NCBI RefSeq assembly: GCF_019219025.1
Contig: NZ_JAHUWN010000021.1
Span: forward strand, 1-64,000
Length of the DNA stretch: 64,000 bases
Direction of reading: 5' to 3'
Source of the DNA: Bacillus sp. sid0103
Lineage (GTDB): Bacteria > Bacillota > Bacilli > Bacillales_B > DSM-18226
Shown: positions 44,500 to 53,697 of the stretch, one piece after another
Numbering within the stretch: position 1 is the stretch's first letter
Layout of the letters: every line of letters begins with the position of its first letter
Notes under the pieces: model-generated
Database searches by the model: none
What the model was told of the DNA's origin: nothing
Seen by the model: only the letters and a program-made list of their open reading frames with translations
Position numbers and translations under genes: made by a program

Positions 44500-45483
44500 T
44501 TATTTACTGACTTCGTATTCAGACACGTTTTTACGTTTAGTTTGGTAGACGGGCGAATTGAACTGAACAATCGCCATTCCTGTCACCCATTCTGGTATCG
44601 GCTCGTAGCACGCCACTTCTGGATCAAAGTGTTGAAGTATCCCTAACAAGACAAGCCAGTTATGAATTTCTTGGCCGCCATTCCCTAAGTTTTCCTCAAT
44701 AAATTCAGCACTCCAGTTTCTTAATGCTGCATAATCCTTTTCGGAAACCAGCCGTAAAAATTCTCGGTCGACTTGCTCATTCACTGGACCTGTTTTAATC
44801 CGAGTGACCCGCGTTTCTCGTGTTTGTAAATATTCATCAAGCTGTTCGATTTCCTGGCGGCCATTTTTTAACACTTTAATCAACGTTTGATCTTCTGGTT
44901 TTTCACTGTCAATTTTCGGAATAGGCACCCAATGCGATAAACCGCCAGAAGCGACAATCGCTACCTTTTTTTCACTATCCCATGATTCAATGGCCGAACG
45001 GATTACTTCCCCAAGTTGGAAACAGCGATCCATGGTTGGCAGTGGTGGTGCACTGGTATTCACAGCAATAGGAACAACCGGAATTTGCAGATCTGGATTT
45101 AAAAAATAGATTCCTTGCGTATGACCATGGTCCACCTTCATTTTCAATGTGAAAGTAAAGTCAATATTTTTTTCTATACTCGTCTGGAGAATATGTTTTG
45201 CCAATTCTTGTTGGACAGGAATTTTGTATTTTGGCAGCTGCCAGTCCCCCCACCCTTCACACTCGCCTAATCCAATCGTGAATGAAGGCATATGATCATA
45301 GAAGTAACTATTAAAATGATCATCGGATATCAACACGATTACATCGGCTCCAACTTCTTCTAACCATTTTTTCATTTCTGCTGCAGTTTGAAGAAAGCGC
45401 TGCCCTTTTTCTCCAGCACCTGCTTCATTTGTCATGATCATTGGACTGTGTGACATTGCCACACCTGCAATAATGTCAGCCAT
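44500..45483 (-). CDS. Extradiol ring-cleavage dioxygenase, LigB/MhpB type
   Basis: Non-heme iron dioxygenase opening a catechol next to its hydroxyls. 327 residues; close in layout to E. coli MhpB (2,3-dihydroxyphenylpropionate 1,2-dioxygenase), with VAMSHSPM (His), SDDHFNSYFYDHMPSF, KVDHGHTQG, GGLSHWVPIP and the C-terminal EPIPEWVTGM. The ATG at 45483 follows GGAAG by 8 bases, so the GTG at 45492 is not needed. It lies between the FAD-synthetase-like gene and the hydrolase. A phenylpropionate-like catechol is the best guess for substrate. Confidence 0.88.
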   Translation of the reverse strand: MADIIAGVAMSHSPMIMTNEAGAGEKGQRFLQTAAEMKKWLEEVGADVIVLISDDHFNSYFYDHMPSFTIGLGECEGWGDWQLPKYKIPVQQELAKHILQTSIEKNIDFTFTLKMKVDHGHTQGIYFLNPDLQIPVVPIAVNTSAPPLPTMDRCFQLGEVIRSAIESWDSEKKVAIVASGGLSHWVPIPKIDSEKPEDQTLIKVLKNGRQEIEQLDEYLQTRETRVTRIKTGPVNEQVDREFLRLVSEKDYAALRNWSAEFIEENLGNGGQEIHNWLVLLGILQHFDPEVACYEPIPEWVTGMAIVQFNSPVYQTKRKNVSEYEVSK

Positions 45484-45519
45484 TTCTCCCACTTCCTTTT
45501 TAAAAAATTAATTACTAAC

Positions 45520-46350
45520 CTATGAGATGAGTTGGTTCTTTGCTAAATCTTCTTCCCGAATCCGATGGTGCCAAACAATCGACAGTTCACCCTTCATGAG
45601 TGAGGGAACCTCTGTCATACAACTAAGCGATAAACCATCTGTCTTTGCTACGACCATCACTTCCGCCTTCATAAATACGGCTTCTTTTTTCAGAGTAACG
45701 GCATAGCGCCCTGGGGCGGGGAGAGTAAAATAAGGACGGGGATTTAGTACATATCCATCCCAATCACATTTCACTTCATAGGAGCGCCCTAAAACCTCAG
45801 GCAGGTCCTCAACATTCCCTGTTAGCAATCGTTCTCGGATACAAGTTGAACTGATTTTCTCCCCGCAGTACTCCACTTTCGCTACTTTCGTCACCTCAAT
45901 CAGACCACCCGAATCCTCTTGGAGCCGGTCCATATGCCCTGCCCCGCGACAGCCATAGGAAAAATCAAACCCTGCAACAGCATGGATGACGCCGAGCTTT
46001 AACAAATACTGGGCAATAAATTGTTCCGGTGTTAAGGCAGCAAAGGGTTGATCAAATTCCACAATATAAAAGGTATCGACACCTAGCTCCCGAAGCCGCG
46101 CCTCTTTTTCAGAAAGTGGCATTAAATAGTGAACTTGTTTTTTACCGTTTGATATCACTGTTTTCGGATGAGGAAAGAAACTCATGACTGCTAAAGGGAC
46201 CTGCTGCGCCTTTGCCTTTTGTAAAGCTGTTTTAATCACCGTACAATGTCCATGATGGAGCCCGTCAAAACATCCAAGTGCCATGACATTTGGCCTCGCC
46301 TCTTTCTGCCAAGCATCCAAATTTTCCTGGTTCAAATAAATGGTTTTCAT
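45520..46350 (-). CDS. FAD-synthetase-like protein (RibF N-terminal domain)
   Basis: 276 residues. The first 150 form a nucleotidyltransferase domain with GCFDGLHHGHCTVIK (HxGH-type site, FMN adenylyltransferase), VMSFFPHPKTVI, TPEQFIAQYL and GFDFSYGCRGAGHMDRL, as in bacterial RibF. The C-terminal part keeps VLGRSYEVKCDW where RibF has its riboflavin kinase, but lacks the usual GKRGR-FPTAN motif, so kinase activity is doubtful. The start at 46350 has AAAGGAG. Position in the operon, after the flavin reductase, suggests it supplies FAD to the hydroxylase/reductase pair. Confidence 0.82.
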   Translation of the reverse strand: MKTIYLNQENLDAWQKEARPNVMALGCFDGLHHGHCTVIKTALQKAKAQQVPLAVMSFFPHPKTVISNGKKQVHYLMPLSEKEARLRELGVDTFYIVEFDQPFAALTPEQFIAQYLLKLGVIHAVAGFDFSYGCRGAGHMDRLQEDSGGLIEVTKVAKVEYCGEKISSTCIRERLLTGNVEDLPEVLGRSYEVKCDWDGYVLNPRPYFTLPAPGRYAVTLKKEAVFMKAEVMVVAKTDGLSLSCMTEVPSLMKGELSIVWHHRIREEDLAKNQLIS

Positions 46351-46368
46351 ACGTCTCCTTTCATGCAC

Positions 46369-46848
46369 CTATATTGAGACAGGTTGTACTTCTACTAAAG
46401 AGCGATAACGGCCGCTGTAAAAGATCAGTGGTTCCACATTTTCAAGGTGAATATCGGTTACTTTTCCAATAAACAGGGTATGGTCCCCTTCGACATGCTC
46501 TGCCGACACCTCACAAGAAATTTGAGCAACTGCACCAGGGATAACTGGTTTTCCATCTAACCGCTCGAACATAACTTCCCGATGTTCCTTTACCTGGCCG
46601 GCAAATATCATCGACAACTCCTGTTGATCTGCAGCCAAGATATTGACAGAGAATATTTTGCTTTCTTTAATTTTGTTTAGAATTTTAGCTTTTTCTCCAA
46701 TAGAAATAACCACAAGCTTTGGATCAAGTGACACGGACATGAAAGCATTCGCTGTCATCCAATGTACATCTCCTTCTAAATCTGTCGCAATAACTGTTAC
46801 ACCTGTTGTAAATTTCCCCATTGCTTGCCGGAATTGACGATCATCCAT
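46369..46848 (-). CDS. Flavin reductase (HpaC/HsaB-like)
   Basis: NAD(P)H:flavin oxidoreductase of 159 residues, split-barrel fold, delivering reduced flavin to a partner oxygenase. Conserved parts: FTTGVTVIATD, WMTANAFMSVSLDPKLVVISI, FSVNILAADQQELS and the C-terminal YYSGRYRSL-type ending. RBS AGGAGG. It directly follows the hydroxylase gene, forming a two-component monooxygenase. Confidence 0.9.
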   Translation of the reverse strand: MDDRQFRQAMGKFTTGVTVIATDLEGDVHWMTANAFMSVSLDPKLVVISIGEKAKILNKIKESKIFSVNILAADQQELSMIFAGQVKEHREVMFERLDGKPVIPGAVAQISCEVSAEHVEGDHTLFIGKVTDIHLENVEPLIFYSGRYRSLVEVQPVSI

Positions 46849-46911
46849 ATTTATTATCCTCCTGTTTTTGCAACTAGTTTTTATTTCAAGATGTTATGTT
46901 AGAAATAGACT

Positions 46912-48096
46912 TTATCCTCTTACTCCTGATTGAAAACCAAATAATTCTTTTCCGTAGGCAGCAACTGAATCCTCATACAAGGATGTTTTATGCGTTGCCA
47001 CAGAGATAATGTCTCTAAGGAACAATTCCATTGGACCGCCTTTATAAAGCGCTCCACCTCCAAGCGTTAATAGGGCTCGGACTGCGATATCTACACAAAT
47101 CTTGATGGCCTTTGTCCGAATTGCGAAAAATTCTGCCGGTGACGTGACCATCCCATCTTTTTCATAGTTTTCTAATAGATCAATATATTTTTCCATCAAG
47201 CTTTCAGCTGCATGAAATTCAGTGGTCATTTCAGCTAGTACTCGTTGGCTTCTTGGGGACTCACTTTCACGTACACCATCCATCAAGCGGACACGTTTTT
47301 CGGTGAGTGTTTTAAATTCTTGCAAAATACGTTCTGCACCTCCAAGCGCCATGTAGGCAAAGCCAAGATAGAAAGCGGGATAAAACGGAATTTTATAAAA
47401 AGGATAACCCTGATCGTAATCTTCTTCAGGCGGCCTTCTCGTGGCTTCCGCTTGATCTAATCGGAGGATTCTTTCCATTGGGACATACACGTTATCCGCG
47501 ATAATCTGGTTGCTGCCTGAGCCTCTCAGTCCAAATGTATCCCAATTGTTGATAATCTCAATCTCTGATGTCCGCAGCATTGGCAGGCAATACTCCGGTT
47601 TATCACTGTCAGGGAATTGAATCATCACACCAGCCCCAACCCAATCACTATATAAAACACCGCTTACAAAGTTCCACTTCCCGTTAATGCGATAACCATC
47701 GCCATCTCTCTCCGCTTTTCCTAATGCCGCAAAGATATCACAGATTAACCCACCTTGATTGACGATTTCATCACTACCTTTTTGCGGAAGAAAGGCAGGC
47801 AGCATATTATGGAGTGGGTATAAGTAGGCAAGCCAGGCAGCTGAAAGATTATAATTAGCCACCTTACGAACAATTTTCGCAAACGTTTTTAAATCTGCTT
47901 GTGGTCCACCATACTTTTTTGGAAGCATTAATCTAGTAATTTGTGTTTCTTTCATGAGGTTGATAACATTTTCAGAAATGGTTGCATTTTTCTCTGTTTC
48001 CTGTGCTTCTTGTTCTGCTAATTTACCGACTCTTTCTGCTCCAGATAATAATTCTTCAATGGTTGAACTTTTTTCCTGTAACGCTGAATTTCCCAT
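46912..48096 (-). CDS. Flavin-dependent hydroxylase, acyl-CoA-dehydrogenase fold (HsaA-like)
   Basis: Oxygenase component of a two-component monooxygenase, 394 residues. It has the acyl-CoA dehydrogenase fold (MLPKKYGGPQADLKTFAKIV; GLRGSGSNQIIADNVYVP) but lacks the context and catalytic Glu-type CoA enzyme features; the C-terminal ALLTLGGGALYKGGPMELFLRDI matches the HsaA/HpaB-2 group of phenol hydroxylases. With the reductase it probably turns a phenolic acid into the catechol opened by the next dioxygenase. ATG at 48096 has GAGAGG upstream; the frame to 48135 does not. First gene of the operon. Confidence 0.85.
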   Translation of the reverse strand: MGNSALQEKSSTIEELLSGAERVGKLAEQEAQETEKNATISENVINLMKETQITRLMLPKKYGGPQADLKTFAKIVRKVANYNLSAAWLAYLYPLHNMLPAFLPQKGSDEIVNQGGLICDIFAALGKAERDGDGYRINGKWNFVSGVLYSDWVGAGVMIQFPDSDKPEYCLPMLRTSEIEIINNWDTFGLRGSGSNQIIADNVYVPMERILRLDQAEATRRPPEEDYDQGYPFYKIPFYPAFYLGFAYMALGGAERILQEFKTLTEKRVRLMDGVRESESPRSQRVLAEMTTEFHAAESLMEKYIDLLENYEKDGMVTSPAEFFAIRTKAIKICVDIAVRALLTLGGGALYKGGPMELFLRDIISVATHKTSLYEDSVAAYGKELFGFQSGVRG

Positions 48097-48341
48097 GATT
48101 GCACCTCTCTCAAATTTGTTTTGTTGGTTTCTCATCTTCCACCAATCACTACAGGCAGTGGGGAAGGTCTCATAAGACTGTTTTGTTACCGTTTACATTT
48201 ATAACTTTTACCGCTTGCTTATATTGTTTAAGAACGTCTATCTATAGTGTAGATAGTTTTAAATTTTCAGACTAGAACAAAAACTGTTCATGTTTTTCTT
48301 CAAAATTGTACATTTTTGTTCATTAGAAGGTTTAGTAACCA

Positions 48342-48370
48342 AAAAAAGACCAGCCAGATTTAGCTGGCTG
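48342..48370 (-). terminator. Terminator of the XylR_N/V4R regulator gene
   Basis: Minus strand CAGCCAG/CTGGCTG stem with a 6-nt loop, followed by TCTTTTTTT. The remaining leader to the hydroxylase start is AT-rich with no clear ORF. Confidence 0.75.
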
Positions 48371-48388
48371 ATCGTCTCTATTATCTAT

Positions 48389-50267
48389 TTAATCGAATTT
48401 TAGTTTTCCTAAGGCAATCAGTGATTTGATAATCAGTAATAATTGATACATTTCATTCGGGTCACGAAGGTCTTTTTCTAGTAAACTTTCAATCTTATTG
48501 ATTCTGTGTCTTAATCCACTCATCGACAGCGACAGATCATTCATCGTCTGCTCGAGTTTTCCTCCATTTAACAAAAAGATGTATAAGGTTTTAAGTAATT
48601 CAACTATTTTTGGATTCTCCGTCTTATGTAAAGGCCCTAACTCCTGCTCTGCGATCATTTCGATCCCGGTTATATTTTTGGAGTTAATCAGTACCCCCAC
48701 AATTCCTAATGAGTGAAATGAAACAATCTCCTTTTTGACGGCTAAACGTAAGGCAATCATAGCTTCCTCAAAACACTTTGATGCTTTATCAATTTGGTCA
48801 CTGACATTACTGATGCCAAACTTAAAATCACCGTGCGGGTAATTGTGCATCAACTCACCATGAAATTCCTGCATCACATGATTGATGGTAGAATTTTTAA
48901 GGGTTTCGTTTGTTAGTAATAAGATGATATTGCCATCACGCTACCTGCTAATATACTCGGTCTTTTTCCATTGAAATAGCGAAATGTCGACTCAAAAATT
49001 TGTTCCTGTAATAGGAATTCTTCTTCAATTGAACTTTGCGTTTTCTTATATTCCATGACTGCTATATAAAAAGGCTGTCCCAGGTCTAGACCTGTATATT
49101 TTCCTCTGTTGATCATTTCACTTTCAGTCAGCTTTCCATCCAATATTTGTTCTAAAAAATTTCCTTTCATTCTCTCAAACGATTCAAACTTTGTCTTTTC
49201 ATTTAATAGAATGAGAGAAACAGCATTGGCAAACCGATCAAGAAGCAGGTAATCTTCTTCATGCTGCTCCGTTTTTGCCCCTTCATAAATAAATGAACAA
49301 TAGCCTAATACTTCTTTTTGGACAAGAATAGGTGTCATCAGCCTTTCCTGAAGGTCGGTTTTGATTATTTTTTTCCGAAATGGCAGTGGCTGTTTAGCTT
49401 TTATGAAAAACTGATCCTTTTTTTCATGGCCGTTAAGAAATTGTACGAACTCACTTTGCAGTTCCTCATACCTATCTTCCGACAACCCTGCATACGTAAT
49501 GGTCCGATGATCTACTCCTTTAATAATAATCGGTAGTTGCAGGATGGATGAAACTTTATTGGCTATGGTCTGTAATTGACTTCCATTAATGATTTCTTCA
49601 GTTAATTTCTGTTGAAAATTAGCCAATCGAGTTACAACCGTTTTTTGTTCCAACAGTTGGTCATACGTATACTCCAGTTCCTTCAAAATGGGAGGAGCAT
49701 TGTATTGCTGGAGATCACTGCCCGATTCTTTCTCCCAGTCGCTTTGTCTCTTAATAATCCAACGACACTCGGCATCCCCTTTCCCCACACAGGTAACCTC
49801 TTTTGCCAGAAGCTTTTCTCCGAATATCGTTGTCATAAAACCGCTCGCATAACCAATGAGAGTATGGCAGACCTGTTCCTTTGAAACTCCTAATTGTTTG
49901 ATATGCTCATGGCTTCATAGGAATTCACCCAATTACCTGATGAAAAGAAAGACTTCAGGCTATCTTGGACATCGAGCTCATAGGTACATTCATGTTGAAT
50001 CCCGCTAATATGACCATTCTCAATATGTCGAATTGGTCCAAATTTGATTAAATCTTCTAATGGTAAATCGGCTTTCATAGCGTCTTTCGCATCATTAACG
50101 CCCATTTCCCAACCATAGTGAAACAGAAACCCTTTAATTCTTTCTATCCCAATATTCTTGACCAGTTGTTGCCTGAGAATCCCAAAAGCCGAGGAGGATG
50201 TAATAATTTTCCGGCCATCAAAAACCACCTCAGGATTATGACTCTCATCAGAGATTTGAATTCTCAT
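48389..50267 (-). pseudogene. XylR_N-V4R-PucR aromatic-responsive regulator, split by two frameshifts
   Basis: One gene of about 625 codons read in three frames. Piece 1 (50267-49890) is an XylR N-terminal ligand domain. Piece 2 (49836-48913, with upstream codons) has the V4R end IGYASGFMTTIFGEKLLAKEV and a GAF-like middle. Piece 3 (48877-48389) holds the PucR-type C-terminal HTH (LEQTMNDLSLSMSGLRHRINKIESLL). Around 49908 'atg-gag' reads as 'atgag'; restoring a G gives SYEAMEHIKQLGVSKEQ. Around 48937 'gtg-gat' reads as 'gtgat'; restoring a G gives SVDGNIILLLTNE. Adjacent to the aromatic operon, it should be its sensor-regulator. Either real inactivation or sequencing error. Confidence 0.85.
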
Positions 50268-50431
50268 TCTAACACACCCTCATTTCATCGTTCATATATG
50301 TAAGTAGATAGTCATTAGACAAAATTAAGGCTAAGTGATAACTTTATCAAAAATGTAAACGCAATCATAATATAGTATAACAGAAACCTAGGGTTCCTGT
50401 TTTCTTCGAACAAATCCTCTTTTACCATCCT

Positions 50432-51283
50432 TTATCCAATCTCTTTGTATTGCTTTTTAACAATCTGTTGGTCTAACCATCCAAGTAAATCTCCTAAAAA
50501 CTTCTCGTTTCCTACTTCATCAAAGGGACGATGCTTGGCCAGAGGATATTCATACAACTGTTTTTCCTTGGATGAAATCAGATGGAAAAATTGGTTCAGT
50601 TTTGTTGGCGGAGTAATTTTATCGTCAAGCCCGTATTGCAATAATAACGGCAATGTTAGTGATTGTGCCAGATTTTCTAAACGGGTTATTGCTTGGATCA
50701 ATCCGCTTCCCAAGCCAGGCGTAACGATATTGTGACGTAAAGTGTCGGAATAATATTTCGCATGCTGTGCTGAGCTTTTCTTCACTAATCGGATTTTCCG
50801 AGCTTTATTGATACTGTAGTCTGGTTTAATTTTCCCCATAAGGGTTATACCTAATTGCTCAAACGGTTTCACTTCATAAGAAATAGCGGGGGATATCGCA
50901 ATAATTCCTGAAATGCCGGTAGTATGGTCCAAGGCATAGTCGAGAGTCATCAATCCGCCAATGCTATGTCCCACAATATACAAAGGCAGATTAGGCTGAT
51001 CAAGTGAAACAAGCTTACGGAACTCGTGTAAATCGCCTCTAAATTCATCCCAACTCCGGATAAATCCCCTTTTACCAGCACTTTTTCCATGACCGCGTAA
51101 ATCAAAGGCATAAACTATATAATTATGGTTAACCAAACTGGTACTTAGATTCTGTAGCCCTCCGCTATGATCGCCATGTCCATGAACTAAAATAACCACC
51201 GCTTTTGGAGTTGTTAATGGTTCAATCACTCGGAAGAATAGTTCCGTTCCATTAACACCATTAAAGGTCCCTACTGTTGTCAT
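50432..51283 (-). CDS. Alpha/beta hydrolase, monoacylglycerol-lipase-like
   Basis: Serine hydrolase of 283 residues (Hydrolase_4 type). Nucleophile in YIVGHSIGGLMTLDYAL, oxyanion motif HGHGDHSGGLQNL, Asp in YGLDDKITPP and His in LAKHRPFDEVGNE. FDLRGHGKSAGKRGFIRSWDEF is characteristic of lysophospholipase/monoglyceride lipases. ATG at 51283 lies downstream of AGGAGG. No signal peptide. Monocistronic; not part of the aromatic operon. Confidence 0.88.
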   Translation of the reverse strand: MTTVGTFNGVNGTELFFRVIEPLTTPKAVVILVHGHGDHSGGLQNLSTSLVNHNYIVYAFDLRGHGKSAGKRGFIRSWDEFRGDLHEFRKLVSLDQPNLPLYIVGHSIGGLMTLDYALDHTTGISGIIAISPAISYEVKPFEQLGITLMGKIKPDYSINKARKIRLVKKSSAQHAKYYSDTLRHNIVTPGLGSGLIQAITRLENLAQSLTLPLLLQYGLDDKITPPTKLNQFFHLISSKEKQLYEYPLAKHRPFDEVGNEKFLGDLLGWLDQQIVKKQYKEIG

Positions 51284-51440
51284 TCCAAGTAATCCTCCTG
51301 TTGCAAACACTATTAATAATTATCTAAACTCCTTTTTAAGTTTAGAAAGCCTTTAAAGTTCATTTTATTATAAGGCTAGATGCCTTGTCACTGTTCGTAC
51401 TCCCAAATGCCCTTTCGCGGGAATAAACTCCTCACTATGA

Positions 51441-51893
51441 CTAGGCCATAATATTAGCAAATCGTTGTATCATCGTTTTGACCAATGGACTTGTATGTTC
51501 CGGTAACTCGTGTATTGGGAAAAATCCTGCATCAATCGTCTCTTTCCTATCAATTTGAATCGTGTGATTTTTAATATCTTTTGATAAATAGGCAATCGTG
51601 ACTGGATAGAATTCATCACCATTTGGCAACTTTCGAAAATACTGTTTACCTGAAAAAACCTCAACTAATTGAAGTTGGCCAATTTCAACGCCTGTTTCTT
51701 CAAAAACTTCCCTTCTTCCAGCTTCCTCAACCGATTCCCCTAATTCTAATAGCCCGCCTGGAAGTCCCCAGACGCCTTCAGGTCTCTTTTGTAATAGAAT
51801 TTTTCCTTTTTCATCAATAACAGCCACCACAGCACCTACTAAAATAAGTGGCTGGTTTCCAATAATAGCTCGCAACTCTTCCATATATCCCAT
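51441..51893 (-). CDS. Nudix hydrolase
   Basis: 150-residue pyrophosphohydrolase. The Nudix box lies at about residues 46-68 (GGLLELGESVEEAGRREVFEETG), complete with the REVFEE metal ligands. The N-terminal PLILVGAVVAVIDEKGKILLQKRPEGVWGLP is typical of ADP-ribose or nucleotide Nudix enzymes. The ATG at 51893 follows GGGAGG; the longer frame runs through a repeat hairpin. Substrate unknown. Confidence 0.9.
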   Translation of the reverse strand: MGYMEELRAIIGNQPLILVGAVVAVIDEKGKILLQKRPEGVWGLPGGLLELGESVEEAGRREVFEETGVEIGQLQLVEVFSGKQYFRKLPNGDEFYPVTIAYLSKDIKNHTIQIDRKETIDAGFFPIHELPEHTSPLVKTMIQRFANIMA

Positions 51894-51917
51894 TTGTATC
51901 CTCCCAAAAAATAATAG

Positions 51918-51966
51918 GGTGTCAGGCACTACCGATTGGTCAAGGATGGTCCCTGACACCTTTTTT
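51918..51966 (+). repeat. GGTGTCAGG...CCTGACACC hairpin element with T-run
   Basis: Perfect 9-bp arms GGTGTCAGG/CCTGACACC enclose 25 bases, followed on the plus strand by TTTTTT. It looks like an intrinsic terminator but no plus-strand gene lies upstream. Hairpins of this wording recur in Bacillus genomes, so it is likely a dispersed repeat. Confidence 0.6.
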
Positions 51967-52145
51967 GACAACCAATTATAGGTAACTTTTTATTATTCGT
52001 TTTTTCTTGGTATAATAGATAATGTTTTTAAATTTCTTTTGAGGTGTTTAATTCTATTTAAAGTCTTTTCACTACAAATATATAGCAATCTGAGTTGACA
52101 AGATAAATTTTAGGAAGTTTTATTGTTACGAAAAGAGGGGAAATC

Positions 52146-53204
52146 ATGAGTAAACAGTCCATTTATGGATTAACGATAGATCAAATGGCAGCCTGGCTTG
52201 AAGAGCACGGTCAGAAGAAGTCGCGGGCACAACAAGTTTGGGAAAATCTTTATCGAAAGCGTGTCACAGCTTTCTCGGAAATGACGGGTGTAAATCAAGC
52301 ATGTCTTCAATTACTATCAGACAACTTCGAGATCCAAACCCTACAGGAGCACATTAAGCAAGAATCAGCTGATGGCACGATTAAGTTTCTGTTTAAACTG
52401 CAAGATGGCAACTTAATTGAAACGGTTCTAATGCGTCAGAAATATGGTCTTTCTGTCTGTGTGACAACGCAAGTAGGCTGTAACATCGGCTGCAGTTTTT
52501 GCGCAAGTGGTTTATTAGCGAAAAGCCGGGATTTATCCAGTGGGGAAATTGTTGAGCAGATTATGAACGTACAACTCCATCTGGACAGCAAAGGTCAAGG
52601 AGAAACAGTCAGTCATGTGGTCGTGATGGGGATTGGTGAACCATTTGATAATTTTGAAAACCTATTAGACTTTATCAAGGTCATTAAAGATGATAAAGGG
52701 CTTGCGATTGCATCTAGACGTATCACCGTATCAACCAGCGGTCTCGCGGACAAGATTGTCGAGTTTACGAATACAGGTCTACAGGTAAACCTGGCCGTCT
52801 CCTTGCATGCGCCAAATAACGAACTTCGGACGCGTATTATGAAAATAAACCGTGCCATTCCTATTGAAAAATTAATGAGGGCGATGGAATATTACGTAAA
52901 CGAAACAAACCGTCGGATAACCATTGAATATATTCTGTTGCGAGATGTAAATGATCATAAGCGGGAAGCCGAGCAACTTGCCGAACTCCTGCGTTCTCTA
53001 GGGCAGAAAGTCTATGTAAACTTAATTCCATATAATCCGGTCGATGAACATAGTCAATACCAAAGAAGTGAAACTGAATCGGTATTGTCATTTTATGATA
53101 CGTTGAAAAAGGGCGGGATTAATTGCAAAATCCGTCAAGAACATGGAACAGATATTGATGCGGCGTGCGGACAGTTACGTAGCAAACAAATAAGAAAAGC
53201 GTAA
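52146..53204 (+). CDS. rlmN: 23S rRNA (adenine2503-C2)-methyltransferase RlmN
   Basis: Radical-SAM methylase of A2503 in 23S rRNA and A37 in some tRNAs. 352 residues; cluster ligands Cys112, Cys116, Cys119 in [36 protein letters not shown], and the methyl-carrying Cys near 341 in [10 protein letters not shown]. It resembles YloN-type RlmN rather than the antibiotic-resistance enzyme Cfr. GAGGGG precedes the ATG. The usual Bacillus rlmN lies in the prpC-prkC region; this stand-alone gene is therefore probably a second copy. Confidence 0.93.
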   Translation: MSKQSIYGLTIDQMAAWLEEHGQKKSRAQQVWENLYRKRVTAFSEMTGVNQACLQLLSDNFEIQTLQEHIKQESADGTIKFLFKLQDGNLIETVLMRQKYGLSVCVTTQVGCNIGCSFCASGLLAKSRDLSSGEIVEQIMNVQLHLDSKGQGETVSHVVVMGIGEPFDNFENLLDFIKVIKDDKGLAIASRRITVSTSGLADKIVEFTNTGLQVNLAVSLHAPNNELRTRIMKINRAIPIEKLMRAMEYYVNETNRRITIEYILLRDVNDHKREAEQLAELLRSLGQKVYVNLIPYNPVDEHSQYQRSETESVLSFYDTLKKGGINCKIRQEHGTDIDAACGQLRSKQIRKA

Positions 53205-53246
53205 GCACCGTAATTTCCTAAATAAAGAATTCAATAGACATAAGAG

Positions 53247-53274
53247 GACCGGGCAGCGATACCCGGTCTTTTTA
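53247..53274 (+). terminator. Terminator of rlmN
   Basis: GACCGGG/CCCGGTC stem, 8-nt loop, T-run; an outer GACATAA/TTATGTC pair extends it. Confidence 0.85.
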
Positions 53275-53347
53275 TGTCGAATCGAATTCCGACATTCTTC
53301 TCTCCATTTCCCGGGAAAAAATCCTTTTAATTGAAGGATTGATTATA

Positions 53348-53373
53348 TTACTAATCAAACGTTTGGTTAGTAA
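53348..53373. promoter_or_regulatory. Orphan 26-bp near-perfect palindrome
   Basis: TTACTAATCAAACG TTTGGTTAGTAA reads the same on both strands apart from one pair. It has the look of a TetR-type operator. No gene starts next to it; the next plus-strand sequence has no credible ORF. Confidence 0.5.
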
Positions 53374-53484
53374 CGAATGATTGGGAAGCGTGTCGAAGAG
53401 TGATTAATAAACGAAGAAATGCCTTTTATCGACTTGTTTTTTTATAAGAAGGCTATGTTAAAGCTTATTGTTGATTTTGGCACC

Positions 53485-53617
53485 CTGTTGATCAACGTTC
53501 CAGGCGCGAAGACTCCTGCGGGAGGACGGTGCAGGGGAGACCCCGCAGGAGCGCAGCGACGAGGAGGCTCCCCGGACCGCCCACGAACCGCACGCGCCTG
53601 GAGCGGAAATCAACAGG
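53485..53617. repeat. GC-rich palindromic repeat element, about 133 bp
   Basis: Ends are imperfect inverted repeats (CTGTTGATCAACG... and ...CGGAAATCAACAG; both run on into CCAGGCGCG/CGCGCCTGG). Inside, CTCCTGCGGGAG and CCCCGCAGGAGCG form further stems. GC content is far above the flanks. This wording is a known high-copy intergenic element in Bacillaceae, as I recall. The ORF read through it is not a gene. Confidence 0.75.
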
Positions 53618-53651
53618 CAAGGTTAACAGAGCCTATAAGAAAAATACAAAA

Positions 53652-53676
53652 AGGTATCTAATGATATTAGACACCT
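53652..53676 (-). terminator. Terminator of fabF
   Basis: 11-bp stem AGGTATCTAAT/ATTAGACACCT with a 3-nt loop, followed on the minus strand by TTTTTGTATTTTT. Confidence 0.8.
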
Positions 53677-53697
53677 AGTTTTAACTGCTTGCTATCG

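Noticed and set aside
51918..51966. Terminator of a plus-strand gene
   Set aside because: No plus-strand gene precedes it; better explained as a dispersed hairpin repeat.
52146..53204. Cfr-type rRNA methylase (antibiotic resistance)
   Set aside because: Sequence follows YloN-type RlmN around GCNIGCSFC and at the C-terminus; Cfr-specific segments are absent.
53419..53661. 80-residue plus-strand ORF
   Set aside because: It reads through the GC-rich repeat element; arginine-rich composition and lack of an RBS show it is not a gene.
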